From NCBI GenBank assembly GCA_017307275.1, contig JAFKFK010000023.1, positions 1 to 64,000 of the forward strand: 64,000 nt of DNA. Reading direction: 5' to 3'. The notes beneath the pieces are model-generated. The model was not told where the DNA came from and ran no database searches. It worked only from the letters and a program-made list of their open reading frames with translations. Below, in pieces: positions 39,718-48,155 of this stretch (the first letter of the stretch is position 1; each line of letters opens with the position of its first letter). The translations under genes were made by a program, and so were the position numbers. Origin of the DNA: Alphaproteobacteria bacterium (GTDB lineage Bacteria > Pseudomonadota > Alphaproteobacteria > Reyranellales > Reyranellaceae).

Positions 39718-40929
39718 ATGGACCTGACATTCGGCAAGGAAGAACTGGCCTTCCAGCAGCAAGTACGTGACTGGCTGAAGGAGAACCTGACGCCCGAGAT
39801 CATGGGTGAGATCAAGGTTGGCCGTAACGCTTACATGCCGAAGGAACGGCTGATCGACTGGCAGAAGCGCCTGGCCAAGAAGGGCTGGCTCTGCACCGGC
39901 TGGCCCAAGGAGTTCGGCGGTCCGGGGTTCACGACGACCCAGAAGTATATTTTCGAGATGGAGATGGCGAAGGCTGGCGCGCCGGGCACCTCGCCGTTCG
40001 GTCCCAAGATGTGTGCGCCGGTGATCATGAAGTACGGCTCGGCCGAGCAGAAGGCGCGCCACCTGCCGCCGATGCTGAACTCCGACCTGATCTGGTGCCA
40101 GGGCTACTCCGAGCCGGGCTCGGGCTCCGACCTCGCCAGCCTGCGCACCAAGGCGGTACGCGAAGGTGATTTCTACGTCGTGAATGGTCAGAAGACCTGG
40201 ACCACGCTCGCCCAGACCGCCGACTGGATCTTCTGCTTGGTTCGGACTTCCAACGAGGGCAAGCCGCAGGAAGGCATCTCCTTCCTCCTGATCGACATGA
40301 AGACACCGGGCATCTCGGTCGAACCGATCATCACGGCCGACGGCAATCGCACCGGCACGCAGGAAGTGAATTCGGTGTTCTTCACCGACGTGAAGGTGCC
40401 GGTCGAGAACCGCGTCGGCGAAGAGAACAAGGGCTGGACCTATGCCAAGTACCTGCTCGAGTTCGAGCGTGGCGGCAATCCCTACAGCCCGCGCCTGCGC
40501 TCCGGCTTCGAGCGGCTGAAGCGGCTGGCGCAGTCCATGCCGGAAGGCGAGGACTCGATCCTGGCCGACTCGGCGTGGCGCGAGAAGCTTGCCCGCATGG
40601 ACATCGAGATTTCCGGTCTCGAGATGTTCGAGCAGGAATTCTACTCCAAGCTCGCCTCGGGTCAGAACCCGGGGCCGCTCTCTTCGATGATCAAGCTGCG
40701 CGGCACAGAAGTGATGCAGCAGGTGCAGGAATATGCGGTCGAAGCGGCGGGCTACTACAGCCAGCCATTCCCCGAACAGCGCGCCTGGAACGCCAATGTC
40801 GAGCCGATCGGCCCGGAAGGTGCCGACGTGCTGGCGCCGCGCTACTTCAACGGCCGCAAGATGACGATCTACGGCGGCTCATCGGAAGTGCAGCGCGGGA
40901 TCATGTCGAAAGTGATGCTCGGCCTGTAA
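39718..40929 (+). CDS. Acyl-CoA dehydrogenase
   Basis: Flavoenzyme oxidising an acyl-CoA to the 2-enoyl-CoA. The 403 residues show WCQGYSEPGSGSDLASLRTKA, VNGQKTWTTLAQTADWIFCLVRT and the C-terminal YFNGRKMTIYGGSSEVQRGIMSKVMLGL. It starts at ATG 39718 with AAAAGGAG upstream. A close paralogue follows after 98 bases, with a repeat-like sequence between. It is probably part of a fatty or branched-chain acid breakdown set with the second copy and the aldo/keto reductase. Confidence 0.92.
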   Translation: MDLTFGKEELAFQQQVRDWLKENLTPEIMGEIKVGRNAYMPKERLIDWQKRLAKKGWLCTGWPKEFGGPGFTTTQKYIFEMEMAKAGAPGTSPFGPKMCAPVIMKYGSAEQKARHLPPMLNSDLIWCQGYSEPGSGSDLASLRTKAVREGDFYVVNGQKTWTTLAQTADWIFCLVRTSNEGKPQEGISFLLIDMKTPGISVEPIITADGNRTGTQEVNSVFFTDVKVPVENRVGEENKGWTYAKYLLEFERGGNPYSPRLRSGFERLKRLAQSMPEGEDSILADSAWREKLARMDIEISGLEMFEQEFYSKLASGQNPGPLSSMIKLRGTEVMQQVQEYAVEAAGYYSQPFPEQRAWNANVEPIGPEGADVLAPRYFNGRKMTIYGGSSEVQRGIMSKVMLGL

Positions 40930-40930
40930 T

Positions 40931-41015
40931 CCCGTCGTCCCGAGCAGCAGCGAGGGACTTCACGGAAGATCAGTTGGGGCGAATGCGAGATCCATCGCTT
41001 CGCCCAGGATGACAG
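40931..41015. repeat. Probable dispersed intergenic repeat (REP-like)
   Basis: The gap between the two acyl-CoA dehydrogenases contains CGTCCCGAGCAGCAGCGAGG and, inverted in sense, ATCGCTTCGCCCAGGATGAC. In reverse these read like the CTGTCATCCTGGGCGAAGCG families scattered between genes in many alphaproteobacteria (from memory). GTCCC (40937-40941) and GGGAC (40954-40958) form a small internal stem. Only one copy is in this window, so the repeat nature is not shown here. Confidence 0.45.
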
Positions 41016-41027
41016 AGAGATAGAGAA

Positions 41028-42242
41028 ATGCGTCTAGCGTTCAGCGATCAGGAACTGGCATTCCAGCAGGAGGTCCGTGATTGGATCACCGCAAATATGC
41101 CTCCCGAAGTGGCGGAAGAAAGCCGCCGCAGCCGTTCCAGTCATGTCTCGAAAGAGCGGCTGGTGCAGTGGCAGAAGAAGCTCGCGAGCAGGGGCTGGCT
41201 CTGCCCGAACTGGCCCAAGGAGTTTGGCGGGCCAGGCTGGAGCTCGACGCAGAAATTCATATTCGAGATGGAGATGGCGCGGGCCGACTCGCCTTATCTT
41301 TCCTCGTTCAGCATCAAGATGGTGGCGCCGGTCCTCATGAAATTCGGCAGCGAGGCGCAGAAGAAGCGCTTCCTGCCCAAGATCGCCGCTGCCGAAGAGC
41401 TGTGGTGCCAGGGCTACTCCGAGCCCGGCTCGGGCTCCGATCTGGCGTCGCTTCGCACCAAGGCCGAGCGGCAGGGTGATCACTACATCGTCAATGGCCA
41501 GAAGATCTGGACGACCAACGCCCACTACGCGGACTGGATCTTCTGCCTCGTCCGCACGTCCAACGAGGGCAAGCGTCAGGAGGGCATTTCCTTCCTGCTG
41601 ATCGACATGAAGACGCCGGGCATCACGCTCGATCCCATCTACCTCGTCGACGGCACGCGCACGCCGATGCGGCATGAAGTGAACCAGGTCTTCTTCACTG
41701 ACGTGAAGGTGCCGGTCGAGAATCTGGTGGGCGAAGAGAACAAGGGTTGGACCTACGCCAAGTACCTGCTGGAATTCGAGCGCGGTGGACAGGCCTTCGG
41801 CCCCCGTCTGCGCAAGGCGTTCCGCCACCTCCAGACATTGTCCAAGACGCAGCTCAACGAAGGCGAGCCGCTGTCGGCCAATCCCAACTGGCGGGAGAAG
41901 ATGGCTGCGGTAGGGATGGAGATCGATGCCATCGAAATGAACGAGCTGATGTTCTATTCGAGCCTCAAGACCGGCGACGCGCCGGGCAACATGGGGTCGG
42001 TGGTGAAGATGCGCGGCACCGAGGTCGGGCAGAAGGTGACGGAGCTCGCGGTCGAAGCGGTCGGCTGGTACGGCACGCCCTTCACGGAGCTTAGGAACTA
42101 CGACAGCAACGTCGTGCCGGTTGGCGGCGAGTATGTCGACGACGTCTCGCCGCGCTACTTCAACACCCGCAAGACGACCATCTATGGTGGCTCGTCCGAA
42201 GTGCAGCGCAACGTGCTGGCCAAGGCCATGCTCGGACTCTGA
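41028..42242 (+). CDS. Acyl-CoA dehydrogenase, tandem paralogue
   Basis: A 404-residue paralogue of the preceding gene: both share WCQGYSEPGSGSDLASLRTKA, FLLIDMKTPGI, VFFTDVKVPVEN and GWTYAKYLLEFERGG. They differ at the start and in the region after the active site, so a tandem duplication with specialisation is likely. The aldo/keto reductase gene follows after two bases. The substrate chain type cannot be told. Confidence 0.92.
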   Translation: MRLAFSDQELAFQQEVRDWITANMPPEVAEESRRSRSSHVSKERLVQWQKKLASRGWLCPNWPKEFGGPGWSSTQKFIFEMEMARADSPYLSSFSIKMVAPVLMKFGSEAQKKRFLPKIAAAEELWCQGYSEPGSGSDLASLRTKAERQGDHYIVNGQKIWTTNAHYADWIFCLVRTSNEGKRQEGISFLLIDMKTPGITLDPIYLVDGTRTPMRHEVNQVFFTDVKVPVENLVGEENKGWTYAKYLLEFERGGQAFGPRLRKAFRHLQTLSKTQLNEGEPLSANPNWREKMAAVGMEIDAIEMNELMFYSSLKTGDAPGNMGSVVKMRGTEVGQKVTELAVEAVGWYGTPFTELRNYDSNVVPVGGEYVDDVSPRYFNTRKTTIYGGSSEVQRNVLAKAMLGL

Positions 42243-42244
42243 GC

Positions 42245-43267
42245 ATGGAATACCGCCGTCTCGGCCGCGCCGGCCTCAAGGTTTCCGAGATTTGTCTCGG
42301 TACGATGACCTTTGGCAATGGCGCGGACGAGGCGGAGTCCAAACGCATGGTCGACGCCGCATTCGATGCCGGCGTCAATTTCTTCGACACCGCCAACGCT
42401 TATGTCGGCGGTGTATCGGAGACGATGCTGGGTAAAGCCCTGAAGGGCCGGCGAGCCGACGCCATCGTCGCCTCCAAGGTTTTCAATCCGACGGGTGGTC
42501 GGCCGAACGACTCAGGCATGTCCCGGCTGCACATCATGCAGGCGGTCGAGGACAGCCTGCGCCGTCTGCAGACCGACTATCTCGACCTCTACTACATCCA
42601 TCACGTCGACCATCAGACGCCGCTCGACGAGATGCTGCAGGCCTTCGACGATCTCGTGCGCCAGGGGAAGGTGCTCTACACCGGGTGCTCGAACTACGAG
42701 GCCTGGCGATTGATGAAATCGCTGGCGATCAGCGACGCCAAGGGCTGGACCCGTTTCGTGGCCTATCAGCCGCAGTACAGTCTGGTCGTCCGCGATATCG
42801 ACGAAGAGATCGTCCCGGCATGCCAGACTGAAGGTCTGGGTGTCGTCGCTTGGTCGCCGCTCGCGAGTGGATACCTCGCGGGCAAGTACACGCCTGGCAG
42901 TCTCAAGGTTCAGGGGACGCGTTCGGCCGAAGGCTGGGGATTCCAGAGCCGCTTCTTCGCACCAAACCATGGCGAGATCCTGCAGGCCCTGTTCGATGTC
43001 GCGAAGGAGATCGGCAAGTCGCCCGCGCAGGTGGCGCTGCGTTGGGTCATGGATCAACCGTTTATGACCAGCGCCATCGTCGGCGCCCGCAGTGTCCAGC
43101 AGCTCAGCGAAACACTCGCCGCGGGCGGCTGGCGTCTGCCTGCCGAAGCCCTGGCTAAGCTCGACAAGATCTCCAAGCAGCCTCATCGCTACCCTCGGGC
43201 ATTTGAAGATCCAATGGTCGAGCGCCGCAACGCCGCTATCAAGATGCCGGGCGGCGGCAAGCCCTAA
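42245..43267 (+). CDS. Aldo/keto reductase
   Basis: NAD(P)H-linked TIM-barrel oxidoreductase of 340 residues. The family start LGRAGLKVSEICLGTMTFGNG, the catalytic Asp/Tyr region GVNFFDTANAYVGG, and LDLYYIHHVDHQTPLDEML are clear. The cofactor segment near the C-terminus is AIVGARSVQQLSE. It resembles the YajO/YghZ-like group. It is in the same run as the two acyl-CoA dehydrogenases; its substrate is unknown. Confidence 0.9.
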   Translation: MEYRRLGRAGLKVSEICLGTMTFGNGADEAESKRMVDAAFDAGVNFFDTANAYVGGVSETMLGKALKGRRADAIVASKVFNPTGGRPNDSGMSRLHIMQAVEDSLRRLQTDYLDLYYIHHVDHQTPLDEMLQAFDDLVRQGKVLYTGCSNYEAWRLMKSLAISDAKGWTRFVAYQPQYSLVVRDIDEEIVPACQTEGLGVVAWSPLASGYLAGKYTPGSLKVQGTRSAEGWGFQSRFFAPNHGEILQALFDVAKEIGKSPAQVALRWVMDQPFMTSAIVGARSVQQLSETLAAGGWRLPAEALAKLDKISKQPHRYPRAFEDPMVERRNAAIKMPGGGKP

Positions 43268-43272
43268 GCCGT

Positions 43273-44574
43273 TCACCAGCCGCTGCGTTCCAGTCGGCCT
43301 TCGCGCACGCTGCAGCGGCCGAGCTTCTTCGTCGGGCTCTCGTCATAGAGCTGGACGATGCTCGGTACGTAAAGGGGCCGGTTGTTGGCGATGCCCGTCG
43401 TCGAGACCAGTCGCGTCTGTTTACCGGCTTCGGCCTGCGAATAGACCAAAGCCACGCCGTTCAGCAGAGCGTAGTCGTCGGTCCAATCGAGACGCAGGAC
43501 AGTCACGGGGCGGCCGTCGGCATCACGCGCCTGCCAGCGCTGCACGGTGGGCAGGGGGGCCGCCTTGCCGACGCCGCGATGAACTCGGCCCTCGAGATCG
43601 ACGCCGATCTGCTGCAATTGATTCAGCGGTAGGCTGGTGCGGACGTTCTCTTGATTTAGGCCGATCCAGAGTTCGATGTGCGGGAGATTGATCCAGGAAG
43701 CGTTGGCCGAAGCGGGCTGGGAGGCGGCGAGGGGGTCGAAGACCTGGATCAGGAGGGATTTCAGCCCCACTGCCATCGCCTTGATCTCGGCCGCCTGGTC
43801 CGCAGGCGCCGGCTTGCCGTAGACGATGAAGCCGTTGGCGCCGGCGGTCGTCATCGTCGGCACACAATTGCCGATCGCCGTGCCGGCTGGAATCTTCGGA
43901 TTGTCGCCCAGCACTGGGCCGACGATGTCGTAGGCGCCGACCACGCCGGGAGCCAACCTGGGCGCGAAGGGTACCGGGTCCTTTGGCCAGTCGGCGCAGC
44001 CGATGCCGGGATCAGGATGGGTCGTCCGATCTTCCGAGATCGATCGAATGACCATCGTTGCATAATCGTAGTCGGTGTTCGTTCCGCTCGTTTCCGACGA
44101 GGTGTGATAGCTGCACGAGCGCTCGGTGAGCGGTCGCCACGGCGAGAGCGAGTAGGTAGTGGTTCCCGACCAGCGCCAGGACGAGCCGCCCGTCTGCCAA
44201 TGGGCCAACCGGTTGGCGCTTATTGTGACTTCATCCTCGCCTACGCCCGATGAGCCATAGCCATCGTTGCAGAGCTTCAAAAGCTGCTTGGGCGGCGAGG
44301 TACCCTCGAGCAGCCAGTATTCAACACCGCCATTCTTGTCGCCGTTGCCGTTTTGACAGCCATCGTCTTCGTCTTTGGGCTTGTCGGCGAGGCCCAGGCT
44401 TACTTCCGCAACAGCGAGCGACGTGCCGGAGGGAGACTTTCCGGCATCGTAGGTCTTGGCGATTTTGCACGTGGTCCGCGTCTGGCAGATCGCCGCGGTC
44501 TGGGCGGCATTCGGCGCCGCCTCCGCAACGACCGGTAAAGCGAGCAGGAGTGGGGACAGCAAAAGGATACGCAT
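43273..44574 (-). CDS. Secreted protein of unknown function
   Basis: A 433-residue exported protein I do not recognise. A clear signal peptide (RILLLSPLLLALPVVAEA, cleavage before AP) is followed by a region with several cysteines (ICQTRTTCKIAKTYD), acidic and glycine-rich stretches, and a C-terminal part rich in beta-type sequence. The ATG at 44574 is preferred; the frame runs on upstream over the TauD gene. It is the last gene of the minus-strand run from ppiD and lies eight bases after the TauD gene. It may act in the periplasm with the DUF350/ligase set (inference). Confidence 0.7.
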   Translation of the reverse strand: MRILLLSPLLLALPVVAEAAPNAAQTAAICQTRTTCKIAKTYDAGKSPSGTSLAVAEVSLGLADKPKDEDDGCQNGNGDKNGGVEYWLLEGTSPPKQLLKLCNDGYGSSGVGEDEVTISANRLAHWQTGGSSWRWSGTTTYSLSPWRPLTERSCSYHTSSETSGTNTDYDYATMVIRSISEDRTTHPDPGIGCADWPKDPVPFAPRLAPGVVGAYDIVGPVLGDNPKIPAGTAIGNCVPTMTTAGANGFIVYGKPAPADQAAEIKAMAVGLKSLLIQVFDPLAASQPASANASWINLPHIELWIGLNQENVRTSLPLNQLQQIGVDLEGRVHRGVGKAAPLPTVQRWQARDADGRPVTVLRLDWTDDYALLNGVALVYSQAEAGKQTRLVSTTGIANNRPLYVPSIVQLYDESPTKKLGRCSVREGRLERSGW

Positions 44575-44582
44575 GATGACTA

Positions 44583-45461
44583 TTACCCCGCGAGCACTGG
44601 CTCGCCGACGATCTGCGTGCGATGCATCAGCCGACGCAGGCTTTCGTCGAAAGCATCGCGCCGATGCATGACGCAGCGATTGTCCCAAAGAACGAGATCG
44701 CCGGCGCGCCACTTCTGGTACCAGGCGAAGCATTCCTGCGTAGCGTGCGCCCAGACCGCGTCGAGCAGCGCCTCGCTCTCCTCGACAGGCAACCCATGGA
44801 CATAGGCGCCGGGACGGCGGCCAAGGAACAGCGCCTTGCGCCCGGTCACGGGATGCAGGCGAACGAGGGGATGTACGGCGCCCGGAGTCTGACGAACGTC
44901 GAGCGTGCGCTGGAAGCCGCGCCGCAGCTCGCCGGCCGAGTTGCGGCTGGAATCATGGATGCAAGTCTTGCCGTCGACTACGCGCTTCAGCTCGGCCGGC
45001 AAGGTCTCGTAGGCCTCGTACATGTTGAGAAAGCCGGTATTGCCGCCATCGGGTGGCACTTCGAGCGCGTAAAGCAGGGACGCGCGCGGCGGCAGCGGAT
45101 TGTAGGACATGTCGGTGTGCCAGACGAGTTCGTAGCTGCCGAGACTGCCGACCGCCTTGCCGTCCTTCTTGACGCTCGAGATCACGGCGACCCAGTCGCG
45201 AGCATCGGCGACGACATCGGAATCGGCGCGATCCAGGCTCGCGGCGGCGATGGGCACACGATCGAGTTCGCCGAAGCGGGCACTGAAGGCCATCAGGATA
45301 CGGTCATCGAGTTTCTGGCCGGAGAAGCGCAGGACAAGATGCTGGCCCCAGGCCTCGGCGATGCGCTCGAAGGTGGTGTCGCTCATCGGGCGCGAGAGGT
45401 CGACGCCATGGACGTCGGCAGCAAGCGCTGCACCGGTAGGCTGGATCCAGAGTTCGCTCAT
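44583..45461 (-). CDS. TauD/TfdA-family 2-oxoglutarate and Fe(II)-dependent dioxygenase
   Basis: A 292-residue dioxygenase. The iron triad is visible as His115 and Asp117 in WHTDMSYNPLPP and His266 in CVMHRRDAF, with a following Arg for 2-oxoglutarate (RRLMHRTQ). The N-terminus IQPTGAALAADVHGVDLSRPM is typical of TauD. Its ATG overlaps the stop of the glutathionylspermidine-synthase-like gene by four bases (ATGA), so the two are translationally coupled. That pairing suggests it modifies the product or target of the ligase, rather than taurine. Confidence 0.87.
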   Translation of the reverse strand: MSELWIQPTGAALAADVHGVDLSRPMSDTTFERIAEAWGQHLVLRFSGQKLDDRILMAFSARFGELDRVPIAAASLDRADSDVVADARDWVAVISSVKKDGKAVGSLGSYELVWHTDMSYNPLPPRASLLYALEVPPDGGNTGFLNMYEAYETLPAELKRVVDGKTCIHDSSRNSAGELRRGFQRTLDVRQTPGAVHPLVRLHPVTGRKALFLGRRPGAYVHGLPVEESEALLDAVWAHATQECFAWYQKWRAGDLVLWDNRCVMHRRDAFDESLRRLMHRTQIVGEPVLAG

Positions 45462-46603
45462 GCGCCACCTGCGGGGTCGAAGTAGTGCGGCACGAAGCGG
45501 CTGTTGTTGTGCGTGATGCGGCGCTCGTCTTCGCGCATGCCGATGCCGGCGGCCTTCCCGTCGATCACCCAGGAGCCGACCAGCGCATGGTTGCCGTCGA
45601 ACACCGGCAGGGGCTCATAGGCCTGCCAGACAAAGCCCTCGGTGCCGTAGTTGCCGCCAGCAGTATCGAAGACGCCCGGCCCAACGACCGTAATGTTATG
45701 GCCCTCGCGGCCGAAGATCGGCTTCTTCACGAACGCACGGCCGAGATCGGGATGCTCGCTGTCGAATGCCGGCAGGAGGTTGCGATGGTTGGGAAAGCCC
45801 TCCCAGAGCAGCGGCAGGATCATCTTGTTGCTGAGGATCATCTTCCACGCGGGCTCCAGGAAGGCCGTCGTGTCTGAGAGGACATGGATGCCGAATTCCT
45901 CGCGTACCATCCATTCCCAGGGATAGAGCTTGCTCATGACCTGGATCGGCATTTCGTCAGGGTCGGTGAAGCGCCGTCCATTCCAGCCGATCTGCGCCAC
46001 ACTGAGCGGCTTGCCGGCGAGGCCCGCCTGCAGGGCGGTGTCGCGCAGATATTCCGAGGTCGCGAGATCTTCGGGGTGATCCTCGAAACGCGCGAAGTGG
46101 ACCAATGCCTCCGGCGGCAGGCGCGCCAGGATCCCGCGCCAGGCCTCGATGAGCTTTTCGTGGATCGAGTTGAACTGGTCGGCGTCAGGCTTGGTGTCCT
46201 TCAGCCAATGCCACTGCACGACTGCGGCCTCGTAGAGCGCGGTCGGTGTATCGGCATTGTATTCGAGCAGCTTCGGTGCATTCCGGCCGTCGTAGGCAAG
46301 GTCGAAGCGGCCAACGATCGTCGGATCGGAACGACGCCACACGCGCTCGATGTAGTCGCCCCAGGCCGGCGGGATATGCATGCGCTCCCACAACTTGTTT
46401 GCGACCACATGCTCGACCGCCTTGAGGCAGATTCCGTGCAGCTCCTCGGTCGTAGCTTCAAGTTCGTCGATCTGGTCGGCGGTGAAGGCGTAGCATGCCT
46501 GCTCCGTCCAATAGGCCTTGTCGTCGAGGACGTAGAAGTCGAACCCGAGCTGCTCGAGCTTCTGCTGCCAGCCCGGCCGCGGCGGAATGGTCTCGCGACG
46601 CAT
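45458..46603 (-). CDS. Glutathionylspermidine-synthase-like ATP-grasp ligase (YgiC/YjfC family)
   Basis: A 381-residue amide ligase with the pre-ATP-grasp/ATP-grasp fold of the C-terminal half of E. coli Gsp; no amidase half is present. Landmarks are GFDFYVLDDKAYWTEQACYAF, WGDYIERVWRRSDPTIVGRFDLAYDG, LLEYNADTPTALYEA, KKPIFGREGHNI and GSWVIDGKAAGIGMREDE. Length matches YgiC/YjfC. It starts two bases after the small lipoprotein gene and overlaps the TauD gene. The E. coli homologues sit beside DUF350 and DUF1190 genes, as here. Its true substrate is unknown. Confidence 0.87.
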   Translation of the reverse strand: MRRETIPPRPGWQQKLEQLGFDFYVLDDKAYWTEQACYAFTADQIDELEATTEELHGICLKAVEHVVANKLWERMHIPPAWGDYIERVWRRSDPTIVGRFDLAYDGRNAPKLLEYNADTPTALYEAAVVQWHWLKDTKPDADQFNSIHEKLIEAWRGILARLPPEALVHFARFEDHPEDLATSEYLRDTALQAGLAGKPLSVAQIGWNGRRFTDPDEMPIQVMSKLYPWEWMVREEFGIHVLSDTTAFLEPAWKMILSNKMILPLLWEGFPNHRNLLPAFDSEHPDLGRAFVKKPIFGREGHNITVVGPGVFDTAGGNYGTEGFVWQAYEPLPVFDGNHALVGSWVIDGKAAGIGMREDERRITHNNSRFVPHYFDPAGGA

Positions 46604-46605
46604 GC

Positions 46606-46959
46606 CTAGCTCGAACTCGACGAGCCGCTGCTCGATCCCGTGCTGCCGAAACCGCCGCGCTGGCTTTGGCTGGGTGCAGGCGTTGCCTTGGGGGCGTCAG
46701 GCGTGGTGGCCCCCGGAGAGGTCGCGGTGCCGCCGGGCCGCGTCGTGGTCGCCGTGCTCCCCGGTGTCTGCGGTCCGGAGATGGCAGGCCCGCGGAAAAA
46801 CGGGTTCGGCAGGAACCAGAGATATGGCAGCGCACCGAGACCAGCACCGACACCCGGCGCGCAAGAATAGAGGAGCGCTGCGCCGGCGACGCCCATCAGG
46901 ACGACCTTTACCCCGCGCGACATTCGGGAGTTGGGAGGAGGTGTGCTGGGCGAGGGCAT
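46606..46959 (-). CDS. Small lipoprotein with RGGFG/Ser-rich tail (YgiB/YjfM-like position)
   Basis: A 117-residue protein, unusually rich in Pro, Gly, Thr and Ser. A membrane segment VVLMGVAGAALLYSC ends in a lipobox-like Cys33. A Thr/Pro-rich linker follows and then the C-terminus RGGFGSTGSSSGSSSSS. E. coli YgiB/YjfM (DUF1190) also combines a lipobox, low-complexity sequence and RGGFG near the end (from memory). The ATG at 46959 is four bases after the DUF350 gene; an ATG at 46923 is possible. It may be the partner or substrate of the ligase encoded next (inference). Confidence 0.68.
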   Translation of the reverse strand: MPSPSTPPPNSRMSRGVKVVLMGVAGAALLYSCAPGVGAGLGALPYLWFLPNPFFRGPAISGPQTPGSTATTTRPGGTATSPGATTPDAPKATPAPSQSQRGGFGSTGSSSGSSSSS

Positions 46960-46963
46960 GGCG

Positions 46964-47374
46964 TCAGCTTGTGAGACAGGCGGCGTTGATCAGGCCGAAG
47001 CAGGCGGCGAAACCGCCGGCGGTGATGCCGGCTGCTGCCTGGTTGGATTCGATGGCCACTTTAAGCTGCGGGAGCATCAGGCGCATGCCGATATGCACGA
47101 TCAGTTGCACGACGAGAGCCACCAGAGCCCATAGTACGACGTCGGTCAGGCTGATGGACTGCGCAATCGTATTGGCGAGCGGCAGGCAAAATCCCAGAAG
47201 AGCGCCAACCAGCGCCGTCGCGGCGGCCGAGTTGCCGGCCCGGATCAGCGTGAATTCCCGCCAGGGGGTGATCATCGTGTAGACAAACAAGAACAGGCCA
47301 ATCAGGCCGAAGCCCACGACGACGTAGCGCACGAAGTTGGGGAAGGCCGCGACCAGCCACTGGAATTCAGGCAT
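46964..47374 (-). CDS. DUF350-family inner-membrane protein (YjfL-like)
   Basis: A 136-residue protein with four hydrophobic helices (about residues 13-35, 48-68, 75-97 and 108-130). It contains the DUF350 features FTLIRAGNSAAATALVGALLGFCLPLA and LVVQLIVHIGMRLMLP. Function is unknown. In E. coli yjfL lies upstream of yjfM and yjfC, and here the same three-gene order is seen: DUF350, small lipoprotein, ligase. It is 18 bases after the SDR gene. Confidence 0.85.
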   Translation of the reverse strand: MPEFQWLVAAFPNFVRYVVVGFGLIGLFLFVYTMITPWREFTLIRAGNSAAATALVGALLGFCLPLANTIAQSISLTDVVLWALVALVVQLIVHIGMRLMLPQLKVAIESNQAAAGITAGGFAACFGLINAACLTS

Positions 47375-47392
47375 ATCGCGACTTTCCGCCGG

Positions 47393-48145
47393 TCAGCCGT
47401 GCATGGTCAAGCCGCCCGACACGCTGATCGTCTGCCCGGTGATGAAAGCGGCATCGTCGCTGGCGAGGAAACAGACCGCGCCGGGGATATCTTCAGGCTG
47501 GCCGACGCGTTTCATGGGGATGGCGCCAACCAGGGCCGCGCGCACCTTCTGCCCGCGTTCGTCGTCGCCGGCTACGGCTGCCAGCAACGGCGTATCGGTG
47601 GGGCCTGGGCACACGGCGTTGAGCGTGATGCCTTTGCGTGCGACCTCACGCGCCACGGTTTTGGTGAAGGCGATGATGCCGCCCTTGCAGGCCGAATACA
47701 CCGCCTCCTGTGAGGAGCCGACGCGACCGGCGTCCGAGGCGATATTGACGATGCGGCCACTGCCGCGTGCCACCATACCCTTCAGGACGAAGTGACTCAT
47801 ATTGAGCGGTCCGCGCAGATTGATGGCGATGAGCTGATCCCACAGATCGGGCGTCGTATCGACGAAGTTGGCGAAGCGATCCCAGCCGGCGTTGTTCACG
47901 AGGATGTCGGTAGGGCCCACTTCACGTTCGAAATGCAGGATGGCACTACCGACGGCGTCGTAGTCGGAGATGTCGACGCCGGAGGCGAAGCCTTTGATCT
48001 CGGCGGCTACCTTGTTCGCTCCGTCGAGATTGCGGTCGAACACGCCGACCTTGGCTCCGTAGGAAGCGAAGCGCCGGCAGATTGCGCTGCCGATCGCGCC
48101 GCCGCCGCCCGTGACGATGACGCTCTTTCCGTCCAGTCCGCGCAT
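47393..48145 (-). CDS. Short-chain dehydrogenase/reductase (SDR)
   Basis: A 250-residue classical SDR oxidoreductase. The cofactor loop is VIVTGGGGAIGSAICRRF with Asp in VFDRN, which favours NAD. The NNAGWDRF motif, IVNIASDAG and the catalytic YSACKGG (Tyr and Lys) are present. It ends FITGQTISVSGGLTMHG. It resembles 2-hydroxycyclohexanecarboxyl-CoA or 3-hydroxyacyl-CoA dehydrogenases. It lies ten bases after the enoyl-CoA hydratase gene, so they may catalyse successive beta-oxidation-like steps. Confidence 0.9.
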   Translation of the reverse strand: MRGLDGKSVIVTGGGGAIGSAICRRFASYGAKVGVFDRNLDGANKVAAEIKGFASGVDISDYDAVGSAILHFEREVGPTDILVNNAGWDRFANFVDTTPDLWDQLIAINLRGPLNMSHFVLKGMVARGSGRIVNIASDAGRVGSSQEAVYSACKGGIIAFTKTVAREVARKGITLNAVCPGPTDTPLLAAVAGDDERGQKVRAALVGAIPMKRVGQPEDIPGAVCFLASDDAAFITGQTISVSGGLTMHG

Positions 48146-48155
48146 GGGCTGCTCC

